Shown here one piece after another: positions 1 to 21,400 of a stretch of DNA of 64,000 nucleotides. Each line of letters starts with the position of its first letter. The first letter of the stretch is position 1. Source of the DNA: Halichondria panicea (lineage: Eukaryota; Porifera; Demospongiae; Suberitida; Halichondriidae); NCBI RefSeq assembly GCF_963675165.1, contig NC_087385.1, positions 4,030,501 through 4,094,500 on the forward strand, in the 5' to 3' direction. The notes under the pieces are model-generated. The model searched no databases. It was given only the letters and a program-made list of their open reading frames with translations, and was not told the DNA's origin. Made by a program: the position numbers and the translations under genes.

Positions 1-194
1 TGACATCTGTCCACTGGTAACGTTGACAACCGTTGAAAAGCCATACATAAAGAACTAATGTTCGGACGTTAGCTACATGCACATTACATGACATAATTAT
101 AACAAGAATGTTTCATAGATGACACAATACCTATTGGCGATATATTATTGAAAACTACACATTTAACACACACACACACACACAAAAACGCTAC

Positions 195-2698
195 CTCTTT
201 CCCTCCAGATGGCTGCGATCTTCCCAATGTAAGGTCTCTCATCCGTGCCTGCTCTCAGAGTCACGGTGTCCCGAACAAACACCATCTATAGACAAGACAA
301 ACAACAAACATTACAGCACATGACGTAGCGACTATAAGGCTACAGGAAGATAAACACTTCCAAAGGAATTCTTGGTCGGTCAGATGCAATGATGACTAAG
401 GACATGGTTTCTCACCTTTCCCTTCCTTTGTATACCAATGTAGTGCTCCCGTGTATTGATGACAGTATCCTAGAGAAATGTACAGTCATGGAATCAATAC
501 CACAAGCATTCTTACAGTAGCTTTGATCGCTTTTCAGCAATGTAAGCGCTTACATACAACGCGTAACAAAATCTACCATGATAGAAATTGTTGCGGTAAG
601 GCTATCCATGCTGTAAACGCAGCGTTCAGGCAGCCAGGTGAGCAGACTAGGAACGCAGTTCTATATAGTGCGCTTCACATAGCTAGCACGTGGTTAACAG
701 GATGATTACAGTCCTGATCAATAGAAAAGTATGCCCAGAGTAAAACAGACTATTAATGAGAAACAGCAGGTATACGAGACTACCCACTTGTCATGAATGT
801 TTATTAGCAGGAAAGTACCATATAGTGCAAAATTTTCGCTTTTTCAAAGGTTAGCGATCTAGGTTCACAAAATGGATAACGGAAGAAGCAACGTCATTTT
901 ACCAATGACTCGTGTGCCATAATTTGAGGATACAAATGATGTAATATTGTGCTTATCTAGTTAGCCAATGACCATAGACACCTCATGCATGATCTAACTA
1001 AAATATAGTCAACGCACAGACATACCTCTGTGTATTCGATCGTCTTTATTGGACTTCCAATAGTCATCCAGCCATTGTTGCTCTAATAGGGTTTTACAGT
1101 ACATAACAGACGAGCACAAACTATGCATAATGAGCTGCCATAGTCTCCAGTGCAAGCTATTCTCTTGCGTAACAACATAGTTACAAGTAAATCTACAGCT
1201 CTTAGTAAACATGTATAATTATAGTAATCAATACCCGGCTTGCAGGTTTTGTGAGAGAGCGGTGAGCAGCAAGTGACTTCTCCACCTCTTTACCGACTGT
1301 ATTAGCCATGGAGGGGACAATCATAGGTAGGATGAACTTGGGCAGGTACAAACCATCATTCGTAGTCGAGTAAAAGACCTTTATTGCAGTTGGATGGACT
1401 GTCGACCCATCATACAGCAGTCCTGATCTGTTAAAATCAGGAGGTATCTCCACCTCAGGGTGCTGGATGGCAACGTATTCCCCAGCAGGGAGATTTCCAC
1501 TCCTGGCGAGTTGGCTCAATGCAGCTGTTAGTCTATCTTTCGGTTTGACTTTCAAAGATTTCACTGGTAGTTTTCTTTCTGGTTCCATCATAGCTGTAAC
1601 ACGAGCTCTCGCATTCAAACTGGCCATTCTCTGTGACCCTGAAGTAAGTCGTAGTTTTTTGGGTTCAGGTTCGTCCAGATATTTCTTTCTCTTGTGATTG
1701 GATTTGTGTTGATTTAATTTTGCTCTATGGAGCTCAGGTACTGAGGTATCTTCGAGACAGTGGAACTTCTGCTTTCTCTTCCTTGGTTGTAAGCTAACTG
1801 ACTGAAGGGTAGGCAAATCAGGTAGCAGCTGCTCCTTGCACACCAAACGCTCCTCAGAAGTTCTTTTCCCTAATTCTTGCTTCTGTGGTACACTTACAGC
1901 ACTTGAAGACTCTGATGAAGATTTTTCACGTGGTTCTTGAGGCTTCTCACTGTCTGATGGAGTGCCCCCCTCTAATTTTTCTCTCGGACTCGGATCTAGG
2001 GAATCAGTTGGACGTGGAATACATAGAATCTGATGAAGTGTGTTTTTATTGTCCGACTCTTGTTCTATTGCTCGCATACATTTCTTAGTTTCTTGTACAT
2101 CATTCTCTGTCTCGTGTGAACTTTTCTGGGCCTTGTTGAAGGCAATTGGAAGTTTTGAAGGATTCCCTATGAGTGCTGGTGACTGTATATTAGGTGGAAC
2201 TATACTCGGAGCTTGGGATAGAGGAGTTGCAGTTGATGAACTGGTACAGGGGCTAGTGTGAGGTAATCGAGGTAATATTAGTCGATCTTGTGAAGGAGAC
2301 GTTTTGGGAAATTGGAGGTTCTTAATGTACTGTAGAGTTAATTGAGTTGTATAGTTAAAAGCCTTTATCGCTTCTATAGTTGTTGGCAACACTTTTTTTA
2401 AAGCAGACTGTATCTCAGTACTGTAACCTGACACTCGACTAACATGCACTCCATTCGGCATGACTCCTATCAGAGACGCTGAACTGCTAGGTTGTGTGGA
2501 AGAGGACATATCAGTCATCAGTTGTGAATTGTGCACTGGTGGCTTTGCATTTTCAATCCCAACAGTTTCTGGTGCAAGGATGCATGCACGATTGTGGTTG
2601 CTGGCAACTGGGAGTGTAATAGGTTTTTCCAAAGAGTCCATTTGCGATCGTGGCTCATACACTTGATTCGTACTATTGGCTGATGCCATTGCCAGCAT
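195..2698 (-). CDS. BAH-domain chromatin protein, BAHD1/TNRC18/winged-eye type (3' end outside window)
   Basis: Visible exons, all joining in phase 0, are 1235-2698 (ATG at 2698), 1026-1082, 416-469 and 195-285; the gene continues past the left edge. The 488-residue first exon is a Ser/Pro/Lys-rich, disordered, nuclear-type linker with basic clusters and a conserved-looking RMASLNARARV block about two thirds along. The short exons encode a W-x-x-G-x-P-x-K lead-in, then MVFVRDTVTLRAG and PYIGKIAAIWRE. This is the start of a BAH domain as in BAHD1, BAHCC1, TNRC18 and fly winged eye, a class whose BAH module reads repressive histone marks (family knowledge). A role in heterochromatin is therefore inferred. 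An AG acceptor 10-15 bases upstream of the ATG implies an upstream 5'UTR exon. The rest of the BAH fold is not visible. Confidence 0.8.
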
Positions 2699-3348
2699 TG
2701 TCTATATCTGTGGTATTAGAGCAAAAAATGGATAATTATACAGTTAAATTCAGCTATACGCAAAGGAACCTATCTGTGTAACACTGATCAGAACAAGCAC
2801 ATGCAAAGGAGCTAAATAGTTAGTGTATGAGTCCAAATATAGGAGATCTAACTTTAATCTAACAAGACTTTTGTTTGGGAATTCAGTCTTCTTTTTTAAT
2901 AGTTGGGATCCGGGAACGAGTGACACAGTGGTTATGGTGTAGTTCTTTAACTTAGAATCTTACGTTTCTTGTCCAAGAGACTGTACTGAGTATACAGCCC
3001 TGATTGATACTATCTCTAGCTAGTTAGCACTATGAGTTGATATTCTGTGCTGACAGTATTACTTTAATTTCAACAGAGCTATAATCTAATATACCACACG
3101 TGACCCTATTTGCGGGCGAGGTCATCCGTTGAACCGAATCACGTGTGGTGTTTTATTGCTTAGTCAGCCAGAGTCAGCAGATCCATAAAGAAAGAAAAGA
3201 TGAATCCTTCAAAGAATGTAATTAAAAGGTCACGATAATTAGCTAATTAGAGCTAAGGTTAATCGTGTCCTCCCTGGATCCAGTCAAAAGGTGAAAAGGG
3301 CATGGCACAGTGGGCGTGGTGTTACAGTTCTCGATCTCCGGCCTGAAG
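2699..3348. promoter_or_regulatory. Divergent promoter between the BAH gene and TACO1
   Basis: The two genes start back to back, with about 650 bases between their start codons. No coding exon is visible here. The clearest signal is a pair of inverted CACGTG boxes at 3094-3148, listed separately. The BAH gene probably has a non-coding first exon in this interval. Confidence 0.5.
3093..3149. promoter_or_regulatory. Inverted pair of CACGTG E-boxes
   Basis: ACCACACGTGA (3093-3103) is repeated as its exact reverse complement TCACGTGTGGT (3139-3149). Each arm holds CACGTG, the core recognised by bHLH-zip factors such as MYC/MAX, USF and TFEB. The pair lies about 200 bases upstream of the TACO1 start codon. 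Function is inferred from position and motif. Confidence 0.45.
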
Positions 3349-5691
3349 ATGAAGTTTTCACTGTTCTGCTGTTCCCAACTAACAAGACGTGTCAAAGCCA
3401 GTCTCGATTTATTTACATTACAATATATGCATACAACTTCACTGGAATGTGCTGGGCACAACAAATGGTCAAAGATAAAGCGAAAGAAAGCAGTTGCAGA
3501 CATGGAACGAAGTCAATACACTCATAAATACGTCCAGAAAATAATATCCGCCATTAAAACAGGAGGAAGTACTGATCCAGACAAAAACTTGAAACTTGGG
3601 AGTGTTGTTCAGCAGGCAAAATCTGCCGGTGTTCCAAAGGCGAATATTGATAGTGCAATGAAGCGAGCAGTAAATAAGATGGGTAGTGGATCAGCAGAGG
3701 CTATTTTACTGAATGGAAGGGGGTCCAGTGGCTATCTCCTGTTGATTGAAGCAGTGACAGATAATATCAAAAGAACACGACCCCAATTGAAGAGCCTCTT
3801 GGAAAAGAATGGGTGAGCAATTTATAACAGTTGTCTGGTTCTCCCAGCATCATTTTGTCTGGATATGGAAACCTAGTAGATCTGTCACGATACCCGTAAA
3901 ATAAGATCCCCTGGAACAAATTTTACAGCAAAATATGCACCCCCTCAGCAAAATGTGGACCCCCTCATTAAAACACTGTCTAACATCTTATTTAGCTTCT
4001 ATAATTAGCTAGTATCCTGCACACTTCAAGTTCTCTGTAGTACTGGAGTTTGCAGAATCTTTGCAACACATGAATAAAAGTGTTAAGCACTGTGGTTCCT
4101 TATATGGGAAATGCTCACACATTTAAGTAGTAAAACAGACCACAGTATGTACACAAAATCCATATAAGGAACGCGTAACGCTCTACGCTTTTACTGGTGT
4201 GTTGCAAAGATTCTGCAAACTCCAGTATATTAGCAACTACCGAATTATTATAATATTTTCCGGGTGAAAAACCTTTGCGAATGAGCCAAATCAGCAGAAA
4301 ATTTGACCCTTTGCAATCTAACTATTGCGTTCTGGCAAGGATCGCGTGTATTTACTAGTAATAATTTAGGATTTTATTGTTGCAAATTGATCAACCATCG
4401 CAAAGCTCGCAAAACATTAGTAGTACGGTATATAGTGTGATCCTGCAATGGCAGTGCTGCATGCATGAGCCCCTGGCCCTATATAGATCTAGTAGTGTCA
4501 TATCCCAACTCCAGGAAGCTATGGAAGAAACCAACCTGTCCAGAAGACCCTATTCTGGACTTGGCTACCAGTTCTTGTATCCAGTATGGTGTACCTACCC
4601 AGGGCTTAGTCTAGAGCTGCCAGAATGAAAGTTAAAATGAAGATGTGTTTTTTGAAAAGAAAAGAACAATAAGATGACGGTTGCATGTGACATCCATAAA
4701 CGGTACCACCTCTCCGTCAATGGTAAATATTTCCTCAGGTGTCAAAGGTTCTATATGAAATATTTACCATCGACAGAGAAGTGGTACTGTTTATGATCTA
4801 CAACTTCACCCACGGCTTGCCAGAGTCATCTATCGGAAGAGAAGAGAACAAACACTGTATACAGGTTTGAGCAAACAAACAGGGCACCATCTTCTCTGCC
4901 TAGAAAGTAAAAAGATGGAATCAATTCCACTGAATTAATGTTGATAACAAGAAGGCTATATAATTATACTGCAGCAAACAGTTTTTTATGACTGTCATGC
5001 ACTCGCCAAATAATTACTGTGCTAAGTGCAAGAGATGGTCCCATGTACATGTACAGATTTACCACAACTATTAATGTGATGCTGCTTTACACTATATCAC
5101 TTGCTGCTTTAAATATGGATTTTGTGTGTTCCGGGAGTCCAAATTTGGTGTGACATATCTATATAGTATTAATTGCCGGGATAACATTAATTTTAATGAC
5201 TGTATATTTCTCTAACACTTTGCAGTGCTGTTCTTAGTGATCCGGGCTCAGCTACCTTTAACTTCGAGCATAAAGCTCTTGTCCAAGTACCAATCTCTAT
5301 CTTTCCTTCATTGACAGACCCTCTTGAGCTTGCCATTGAGATAGGGGCTGAAGATGTAGACATAGTCAACAGGGATGAAGCAAGCAATTCATCAGAAGAT
5401 GAAACAAACAATAAGAGTGAAAGAACCGCAGATTACAACTCAATTTCATCAAACTCTAGTTCAGATTATCAGTTTAAATGTGACATCACTGATTTGCGTC
5501 AGGTTTTGAAGTCACTCCGAGAGAAAGGAGTAAATGAATTGACAACCAGCTTCGAGTATCTACCCAAGATATTAGTGGAATTGTCAGATGAAAAATATGA
5601 GCAAGCGAATCAGCTGGTGGATGTTGTTAGTGAACATGAAGATGTTGTTGAGGTTTATAGCAACTTTGCATTGGCTGAACAGACCAGTTAA
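3349..5691 (+). CDS. TACO1: TACO1: mitochondrial translational activator of cytochrome c oxidase I (YebC family)
   Basis: Two exons, 3349-3812 and 5226-5691, join in phase (AAT GG|T GCT) to give 309 aa; human TACO1 is 297 aa. The start chosen is the ATG at 3349, giving a basic, Ser/Thr-rich N-terminus fitting a mitochondrial presequence, followed by the family signature AGHNKWSKIK. YebC/TACO1 proteins bind the mitoribosome and assist synthesis of COX1, especially at proline stretches. Further typical blocks are VPKANIDSAMKRA in exon 1 and the acidic LELAIEIGAEDVD in exon 2. An acidic Ser/Asn-rich insertion sits between that block and the C-terminal domain. The 1.4-kb intron contains two foldback elements. 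AATAAA at 5961 is a candidate poly(A) signal. Confidence 0.93.
4041..4227. mobile_element. Foldback MITE in the TACO1 intron
   Basis: TACTGGAGTTTGCAGAATCT at the left edge reappears as its reverse complement at the right edge (ending CTCCAGTA at 4227). The arms extend inward through CTTATATGG/CCATATAAG. At 187 bp with no ORF it is a non-autonomous inverted-repeat element. Confidence 0.7.
4695..4795. repeat. Short hairpin repeat in the TACO1 intron
   Basis: CATAAACGGTACCAC (4695-) pairs with GTGGTACTGTTTATG (4781-4795), and inner arms GGTAAATATTTC/GAAATATTTACC also pair. This is a near-complete 100-bp hairpin of unknown origin. Confidence 0.6.
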
Positions 5692-6311
5692 TTATCACTT
5701 ACTGTTGTCATAAATTAATTATACTTGCAATGTTTTGTGTGATTTGAACGTATGAGACTACATATAATTTATTGGTGAATATATATTTTTATAGCCACTA
5801 GAAGAATATATATGTACATATACTACATAATTGTAAGAACTGCACGATTGTTACAGCTGTTGTGTACTATTATGTGCACAATTTCTCTGCATGTTCAACG
5901 TTAGGTTGCAATGTGAACAACTAATTAAGTGGTTTCCCCTTGTAATTGTGTACGGTTGCAAATAAAGCTTCATTCTCGTTAATATACATGTATCGTAAGT
6001 TCAAAATTAATTGAAATACATGCACAAGGCAAAACAAACAAACTTAAAAATAACAAAACTATAGTTTATATCTCATTATGCTACAATTCTACAAAACTAT
6101 ACACTTTCTTACAAATACCAAAACATGAACACTATTGCAGAAGTTGGTACACAAGAAAGTAAAATTGCTGACTACTACACACAGTGCAGTTGAATGAACT
6201 ATAATTACTGAGTGCAATGTCAATACACTCAATAAGCACACAATAGATTACTGAATTACTGAGCAGTGTACAAAGAATTACTAAAGTGTCACAGGAGAGG
6301 GGAAATTTGAT
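5692..6311. other. Convergent 3' intergenic region (TACO1 / MAP4K)
   Basis: No coding potential is seen. It holds the TACO1 3'UTR with AATAAA at 5961-5966. On the other strand, AATAAA near 5768-5773 could end the MAP4K transcript. If both are used, the two 3'UTRs overlap. Confidence 0.5.
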
Positions 6312-14193
<7,882 letters not shown>

Positions 14194-17100
14194 GCTTAGC
14201 CTCTGTGTGCACAACAAGCAGTTTTAGATGGACGCTGGTCCACAAGCTGGACTAGTGTGACCAATAATGAGTGATGTTTTCTGCAGGAGAGAAAACAAGT
14301 TCTATGACCAAGGGATACATCCTAAGAAGTAATACAGAATCCATCTAACTACTTAATTCTGCCCAAAAATGAGTATTTTCACAGATCACATATCCGTATT
14401 ACGATGAATCTTTAGGGGGTCCTATCAACAAGGTTTCACTGTATCTTGATCCAGGTACAAATACATGTACTGCATGTTGTAAATGTAGAAAATATATTTG
14501 CAACCCTTCATGTTTTAGGAACTGAGGTCCAATATAAAGAGCAACTGAATGTATAAAAGATTCACAGAAGCAAACGATATCTATCTAATGCTTCGACAAG
14601 GCAGTTTACAGTAGCTATTGGCATAATTATAATACATTGCACTGTACATGTACAGATCCAGCTTAGGACTGGCACTGACTTCCCTCCTACTAGCAGGGTT
14701 TCATCGAGTGAGGGGGCAGGAGTAACCCCCCCCCCCCCACAGCAATGTGTGGTAATAACATCACCAATGAGACATTGTACATAAAATTACTTACACTATT
14801 TGATTTGTGACCCAACTACATGTAATCTGTAACCAATACTGTGACACACTGCTAGTATAATCTATATACTGAGGGTGTTGTGGCCTCAAAATGTTTTATG
14901 CATGCGATAGCGTGCCAAATTCTTCCTTCCCAAAACTTTTAATCCTAGATAAAATCCTGACTAGGAATACCATCAGGGAGTAATTTAAAATGCACATAAC
15001 ACCACGATTTTTGTTGCAACATCCTTAATTGGTCGACCATGCACCAGTGGACCCACTTATACAACTGGAATTATAAGGATGTTTGACATTTATGTGCATG
15101 TAGACAGAGTCCCTTGCTAACCAATGGGGCCTACAGAAACATGCAATACAATGAAGAAGCCCAGCAAAGTACAGCACACTGACACATTACCAATAAGGAA
15201 TTGAATGAAATGGGGATACTCCAGACAGGACAGGGCCCTATAATACAATAGACATGTACATGTAACTTTAAATACACAGAAAAACCATAATATAACCGTA
15301 GAATAACCATAATATTAGCGGGTATATTTCGAGGGTATACAGTTTCGTGGACTATCACTTCTCTATCAGCCTTATGCAATATTAATGTTCGTAGGTATAA
15401 CATTTTATGTTCGTACATGCTAAATCAGCAAAAAACGCATAAGTTTATATGCTCGAAATATATCCGCTATACGGTATCCCACGAAAATGAACACAGCAAG
15501 GAGCGTACTTAACTAACTACATATATCAGAAGAATCGACACTACTAAATGCAGTAATTCGAACAAGGCCAATGGGGAACAAACACAGCTGTGTTGTGTTT
15601 ATTATTGAGCATTACAACACACATATACACATCCTGAAAATGAAGCATCCCAACCAAAAAATGTATAAAACACACACATGCTTGAGGTATACCAATAAAC
15701 ACAGTATGCACTTGTACACAATACAGAGACTGTGTGTAGAGGAACCGTCCGCCAGCTGTAATGTGCTGTAATAAGAAACAGACACAAATTGTATATGCAA
15801 TGCATTATACACACAGTACACACCACCACGATACAAACTACAGCCTGATAATAAAGCGTTGGTTCAATGAGAATTGTTGCAATGACTTCCTGGTTTCAAG
15901 TGACTATTCCTGGTTTCAAGTGACTAATCCAATATCCAGTTATTAGAGATCTGAGGGAGGCTCTGGCTTTGCCTTTCAAGTGCTCCTTCATTTTAACACC
16001 ACAACTTTGTATGGCTCCCCATGAATGTCCAATACAAGCATGTTTACAGTAAATACAGCAGGAGGCTAGCTACAGTGCATGAGAACTCGAGTCCATACAA
16101 ATTATTAATAGGCACTAGAAATTGCCATGCGTGATGGTATCACAGTACAATACTTTACAGCACTATATAGCTTAAAACAACAGGAAGGTAAAAGTACACA
16201 TTAAGGATTCCATAAAGGGACAAACAAACAATAATCTTACCAACAATGATATCTTTGTTAATGTCATATGCTAACAGCTTTTGTATGGCTACGAGTATAA
16301 TTAGGAATCTAGGAAATGGATCATACCACAGTAACTATGCACATTCCACGTTCCAGTATACATGTAACACAAACCAACCGTACAAAAAAATAAGTGAAGG
16401 TCACTGGGGCCACTAATTTCTGAACTGTTAGCTAGCTAGGACAAATGAAGGCAAGGGATCTTCGTACTGGGACTTGACGGCACAAAATCAAAGAGAACAA
16501 TAATTATAGTTCCAGCTATAATTATACCGTTTTTACACTCAATTGTATACTACATACGTGTAGACACACCAGAGCACCAATTCACTTTCAGTGAAATAAG
16601 CAATACAAAGGTCATTATTGTATATTGGACTACTACCACCCTTGCTCAGTAAAGAGTTCAAAACACGACTACATAAGATATTCTTTTAGTAGACGAGGCA
16701 CAATAGATAATAATAGTTCATTGTGTGAAATTTAATACCCTGACCACAACTGTAACTGTAACGTTACCTTCTCTTACCTCACACAGAGATGTGATACACA
16801 ATATAACACAAGTCTGTTAATCATACAATCACACAACCGAAAATTCACTGCGTATGTTATTGCGTGTGGTATGGTATTCAAAGTTCATCTAGAAAAAACA
16901 GCAACGTTTATTTAAAGTGTTAATTGGAATGCATCTGATGGAGCACACAAACGGATTACCCACTCACATACACACGCATGCACACACACGCACGCACACA
17001 CGCACGCATGCATGCACACACACATGTACTCACACAAGGATTGTGTAGAATATCAAGCTTGCCTCTAACGGCAGATGAAGGTCTACATAATGATAATAAC

Positions 17101-18407
17101 ACTTTAAGGGGCAGTTAGTACATACAGCACCTTTTTTACCAATGCAGTTCAAGAGAACTACAAATCTCAACTAACCTGTGGCACTGAATGTTTACATGAA
17201 CAGTGTAATGTAAATCCATCATAAACAGCTACGGAGATACCAAAAATGGCTCAAGCTATTAACAAAATGGTATCACAGTCCATGGAGTTCAATTAGCCCG
17301 CAATACCTCATACCCAGCCGTGTGTGCTCTAATCATGAAAAATTGAACGCGAGGTACAAATTCGTGTGCATACACACGTAGATAGAGAACATGTACTAAC
17401 AAACTAGGCTAATCCGTGCATATTTTTTACTTGAACCAATTAACTATCGCTATCCGTGGGTCTCACTATAACATTGTACGTCAAGTTATCCTACAAAGCT
17501 CAAAGTCTTGATAGTATGCAAATTTGTTTGGATGCCCAATAGAAATGATTTATAAGTTTCATGACGCACACTTAAGGGATTATATACACTAGTTAATGCT
17601 TATCAGACCAGACTGTGAGATACCAAACTAGCTACCGAGAGAATTGTGCAGCTAGCTCGAATAGGAGCTCGAGTGTTATAATTAAAAGTTAGCCCATAAA
17701 TAAAACGCATTGACAGAATGTGCATCAAACTTCCAGTATATGCTTGTAAGGCATTTTAAAAGAAACACTTCCAGTACTAAATAACTGACATGATATGTAT
17801 AAAGCTAGAGGTTGTATCAGTGGGTGTGTACCTGGCTACATGCTTAAGCAGCCCATAATCATAAAAAAACTAATGCACGTTAGTGAGAACAGCACTGGGT
17901 CTAAAAACGACCGACACAACACTGCTAAAGCTTGGCTAGCTAGCTAGCACCCTGTTTTAATATAATTACCATAATTATCAGTTACCTCAAATGGATTGTG
18001 GCTGAAGGTGCAGTTGATACGTCTTTAGAGACCTCTTAGCCCCTAGTGAGAGATCCGACAAAGCGTGTTAGGCTTGCTGCAGACTCTAGAAGACAAGCTG
18101 GCTACTCTGTACTGTATGTACATGTACTTACGTATGTGTCAGATAGAGACAATGGCATGGCAGATGGCTAGGCTGGAATCCAGAGTTTACGGGGGTGTGC
18201 CAGGAAGTTTACGATATTACTGTATGACATCATCATTACACTGCGGCTACTTATTAAGAACAGCCGCGGCTATTAATGTATTAGTACTTTCAGTGGGACT
18301 TAGTGGGGACAAGGCTATAGACTCACCACATGTACATGTAGAGTCAATGAGATTATTATGCAGGGGAAAGTCAGTACAATAGTTATAGTCTACTATATGT
18401 AGAATCT
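14194..18407. other. Intergenic spacer upstream of MAP4K; small repeats, possible 5'UTR exon
   Basis: No coding exon is recognised in about 4.2 kb. Visible items: a C-run at 14729-14742; an inverted repeat near 15316-15470 (arms AGCGGGTATATTTCGAG / CTCGAAATATATCCGCT); a two-copy tandem CCTGGTTTCAAGTGACT near 15890-15925; and a CA/CGCA-rich microsatellite about 16965-17035. On the minus strand a GAG|GTAACT donor near 17986 follows a short open stretch and could be a MAP4K 5'UTR exon, but nothing confirms it. Confidence 0.4.
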
Positions 18408-21400
18408 CTATTTGTTTCTGCATTTAATGCACATGTAATTTGAGTTTTCTTCTGATAGTTTTTCATACTCTTGCACTGATATTCCATCACAACCTGCAGT
18501 AAATACCAATAGTCACGATAGTCACATAAAAATCACTACTCAAACGCACAAAGCTACCGCAACACCAATACCCAGTCCTATACCGAAAACATGAACAGGC
18601 AAAGTATGGTGTGAGGTAAGTGGAAATGACATCGTTCACACCAGGTTTTGCAACAACTCCCCAGGGGCATGGGCAAGGAAACGACCACTTTATAGATTAG
18701 CCGACCTCATCACTACAAAAAAATAATTCAAACTACAGCTCAGCTTTGGCATGGATCAGGTGCAAACAATAAATGTTTGCTGCTTAGATCAGTAGTGTGC
18801 ATTAGAGGGAGCCGCTCTACTTTCCATCATGTGCCTGAATCGAAGCTAGCATCGTACTAGGCGTTGCTGAAAGCCGCCTCACAAAATACAGTGGAACCTC
18901 CATTAACAACCACCTCCGAAGAGCAACCACACGCTATAAAATGGCCCAAGAGCTCAGGTCCGGATTGAAACTGCAATGACTTCGATGTAAAGCAACTTCT
19001 CAGGAACGGCCACCTCTCTACTCTGTATAACGAGCAGCTTTCTAGCACCCAATCAGCTTTTTAGCAATGGAAAAACGGACAGCCACACCCAGAATTAGCA
19101 TAAAATTATTGCTGATATTTGCCAATTGTGAAAACCTAGCTCTAGGTTTTCACAATTGTGCAAATAATGCTATATATATCTCAGCAATAATTTTATACTT
19201 TTTTTTTTCTCATACAAGCTTTGAAAAGGCTGTAGGGACAAGCTACAGAGCTAGAGAAGCAGTTAGCAAAGCTCCAAGATTCATTTGCAACAGGGATTGA
19301 CTCAGAGCATACATGTAGTTGGCATTCGAAACCTCTCAACAAAAACCACCTCTCTATAATGGCCAAAAGGCTGTTCCCCAATGGTGTCCGTTTTATGAAG
19401 GTTCCACTGGAACTGAAAGTGCCTTACTACTTGTTAATTAAACATTATTATAGACTTACTCCACATTTGTATATACCTGTGTGGATCCAGCGATCACATG
19501 AGTCACAGCAGACCATAGGACTGTCTGTGTGGTCATCTTTATACACCTTATAACAGACGGGACAGTAGCAGCCTTGCCTGAAGTAACTGGAGCACTCCAC
19601 ACACAGTGTGTGGATAAACCGACCTTCAATGTACTGCATAGGGGAGTGAGGGAATACAGTAGAAATAACGTAGACACTGAGGTAGAATGAGACAAACAAA
19701 CCATGGCCAGCTTCAGAATACCAATTCAGTACCAAAGTACAAAGGTGGGTTTATCAGGTCAAGGGCTGCTCTTACATACACACCGTATATGCTTGATCAG
19801 AAGCCACGGCTACTAAATGTTTCATTTTGCTGGCACAGGAGGCTACAATTCGAGAGAGGCGATTGTTCAAGAGCGGTGTTTATTAGCTCCAGCGAATTCA
19901 ACAACCTTTAGTTTGTCATCAAAAGTTATTTTCACCTCCATAAACTCAAACTCTGCCATGAGAAAGTCTTTATGAAGCAGCTGCTACCTGTACCTATAGC
20001 TACGTACATGTACAAAATGTAGCTAGCTGTTAAGTATTAATAATTTTTTGGGAGCTGCCACGTGCAGAAATGCTAGAGTCAAAGTTCCCTGAGGCTACTA
20101 CATTTATTTGAGAGCGGCTACTACATTTATTTGAGAGCGGCTACTAAATGTTTCATTTTGCTAGCAAAGGAGGCTACTATTTGAGAGCGGCCTCTGATCA
20201 AGCATATACGGTAATTCTAAGAGTCCATAATAAAAGAGAGAGAGTATCGCACGCATGCATACTGTGCATTGGAAAGTAATGTGACTTCCTGTCTGAAATG
20301 CATGATCAATTTGGCTTATTGCTGCCTCGAGGGCAAGTGGCGGCTCCAGGCGCTCGGATTGGTCAGTTACCAAGCAGGAAGTCACGTTACTTTCCGAATA
20401 CATCTGATACAAGGTAATGCTCTGGTTCGATATCCTCTCTATTTTTTTACTATGGACTCTTGATAATTTTCAAGCACACACTGTATACAAGTGAAGTATC
20501 TACATGTAGTGGCAATATGCATGAGTTGCAGTTCTAGTAAAGAAGACACGTACACGCTGCATTCACCTCGTGCTTCCACTTAGACTCAGCTGTAGGCCCT
20601 GCCTTATCTTTGTCGCAACTTCCACATCTACCACACAGCGGGCACAGCCAGTTGCCTGGAAAGTATAGGAAACCAGTGATAAACAATGACATTGCGCACA
20701 GTTACCACATGAACTACATTGTGTTGTAAACAGTTATCTCACCAAAGTGAAATACAAGAAAGTGAAACACACATACATGTACATGTAGCTATGAAATCTT
20801 TTTTACCTGAGGGCACTTCATCCAGTCCGACACAGAACGAGTGGTACCCTCTGTCACAATCATCACAGAATACCATCTTGTCTTCTTCATGGGGACTCTT
20901 ACACACCTACACAGGGAAGGTGTTAAACTAGCGTGAAGTGTACTGTATGCTCCAGACTATTGAAGTAACGTTCATAAGAGCTTACAGTGCATAATGACCG
21001 CAGCTAATTTTTCAAGCACTAAAGGTGGGTATCAAAAAGGCATAAGCATAAGCATGCACCTGACAGGTTTTGCATTCCAGGCACTGCCAATCATAGAGCT
21101 TCAGAACAGAGAGTATGGTGGAGGGAAGGTTGTAGCAGGTCGGATGAGCTGTGTGTGTGTGTGTGGGTGTGGTAGAGGGGCATGTCTCAATCGTACAATA
21201 CAGTAGGAATTTATAACTTGTTTACCAAATGTGAAACACTGACTACATTGCACTAAGTCCTCGGCAACACCCTTCATGTTAGAGCCACGCCCCTTTCTGC
21301 AAACACTACACAAGGCAGTCCTCATGTTAGGCTTCTGTAAGGAAAAAAGAACGTAATATGTAATAGGAATGTGTTCAGAATATTCAAGAGGCTACTCTCA

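Noticed and set aside
1009..1212. Minus-strand ORF MFTKSC...
   Set aside because: Mostly intron; only 1026-1082, in a different frame, is a phase-consistent exon of the BAH gene.
14194..18407. A separate gene in the MAP4K upstream spacer
   Set aside because: ORFs here are short, lack domains and do not form a splice-consistent chain.
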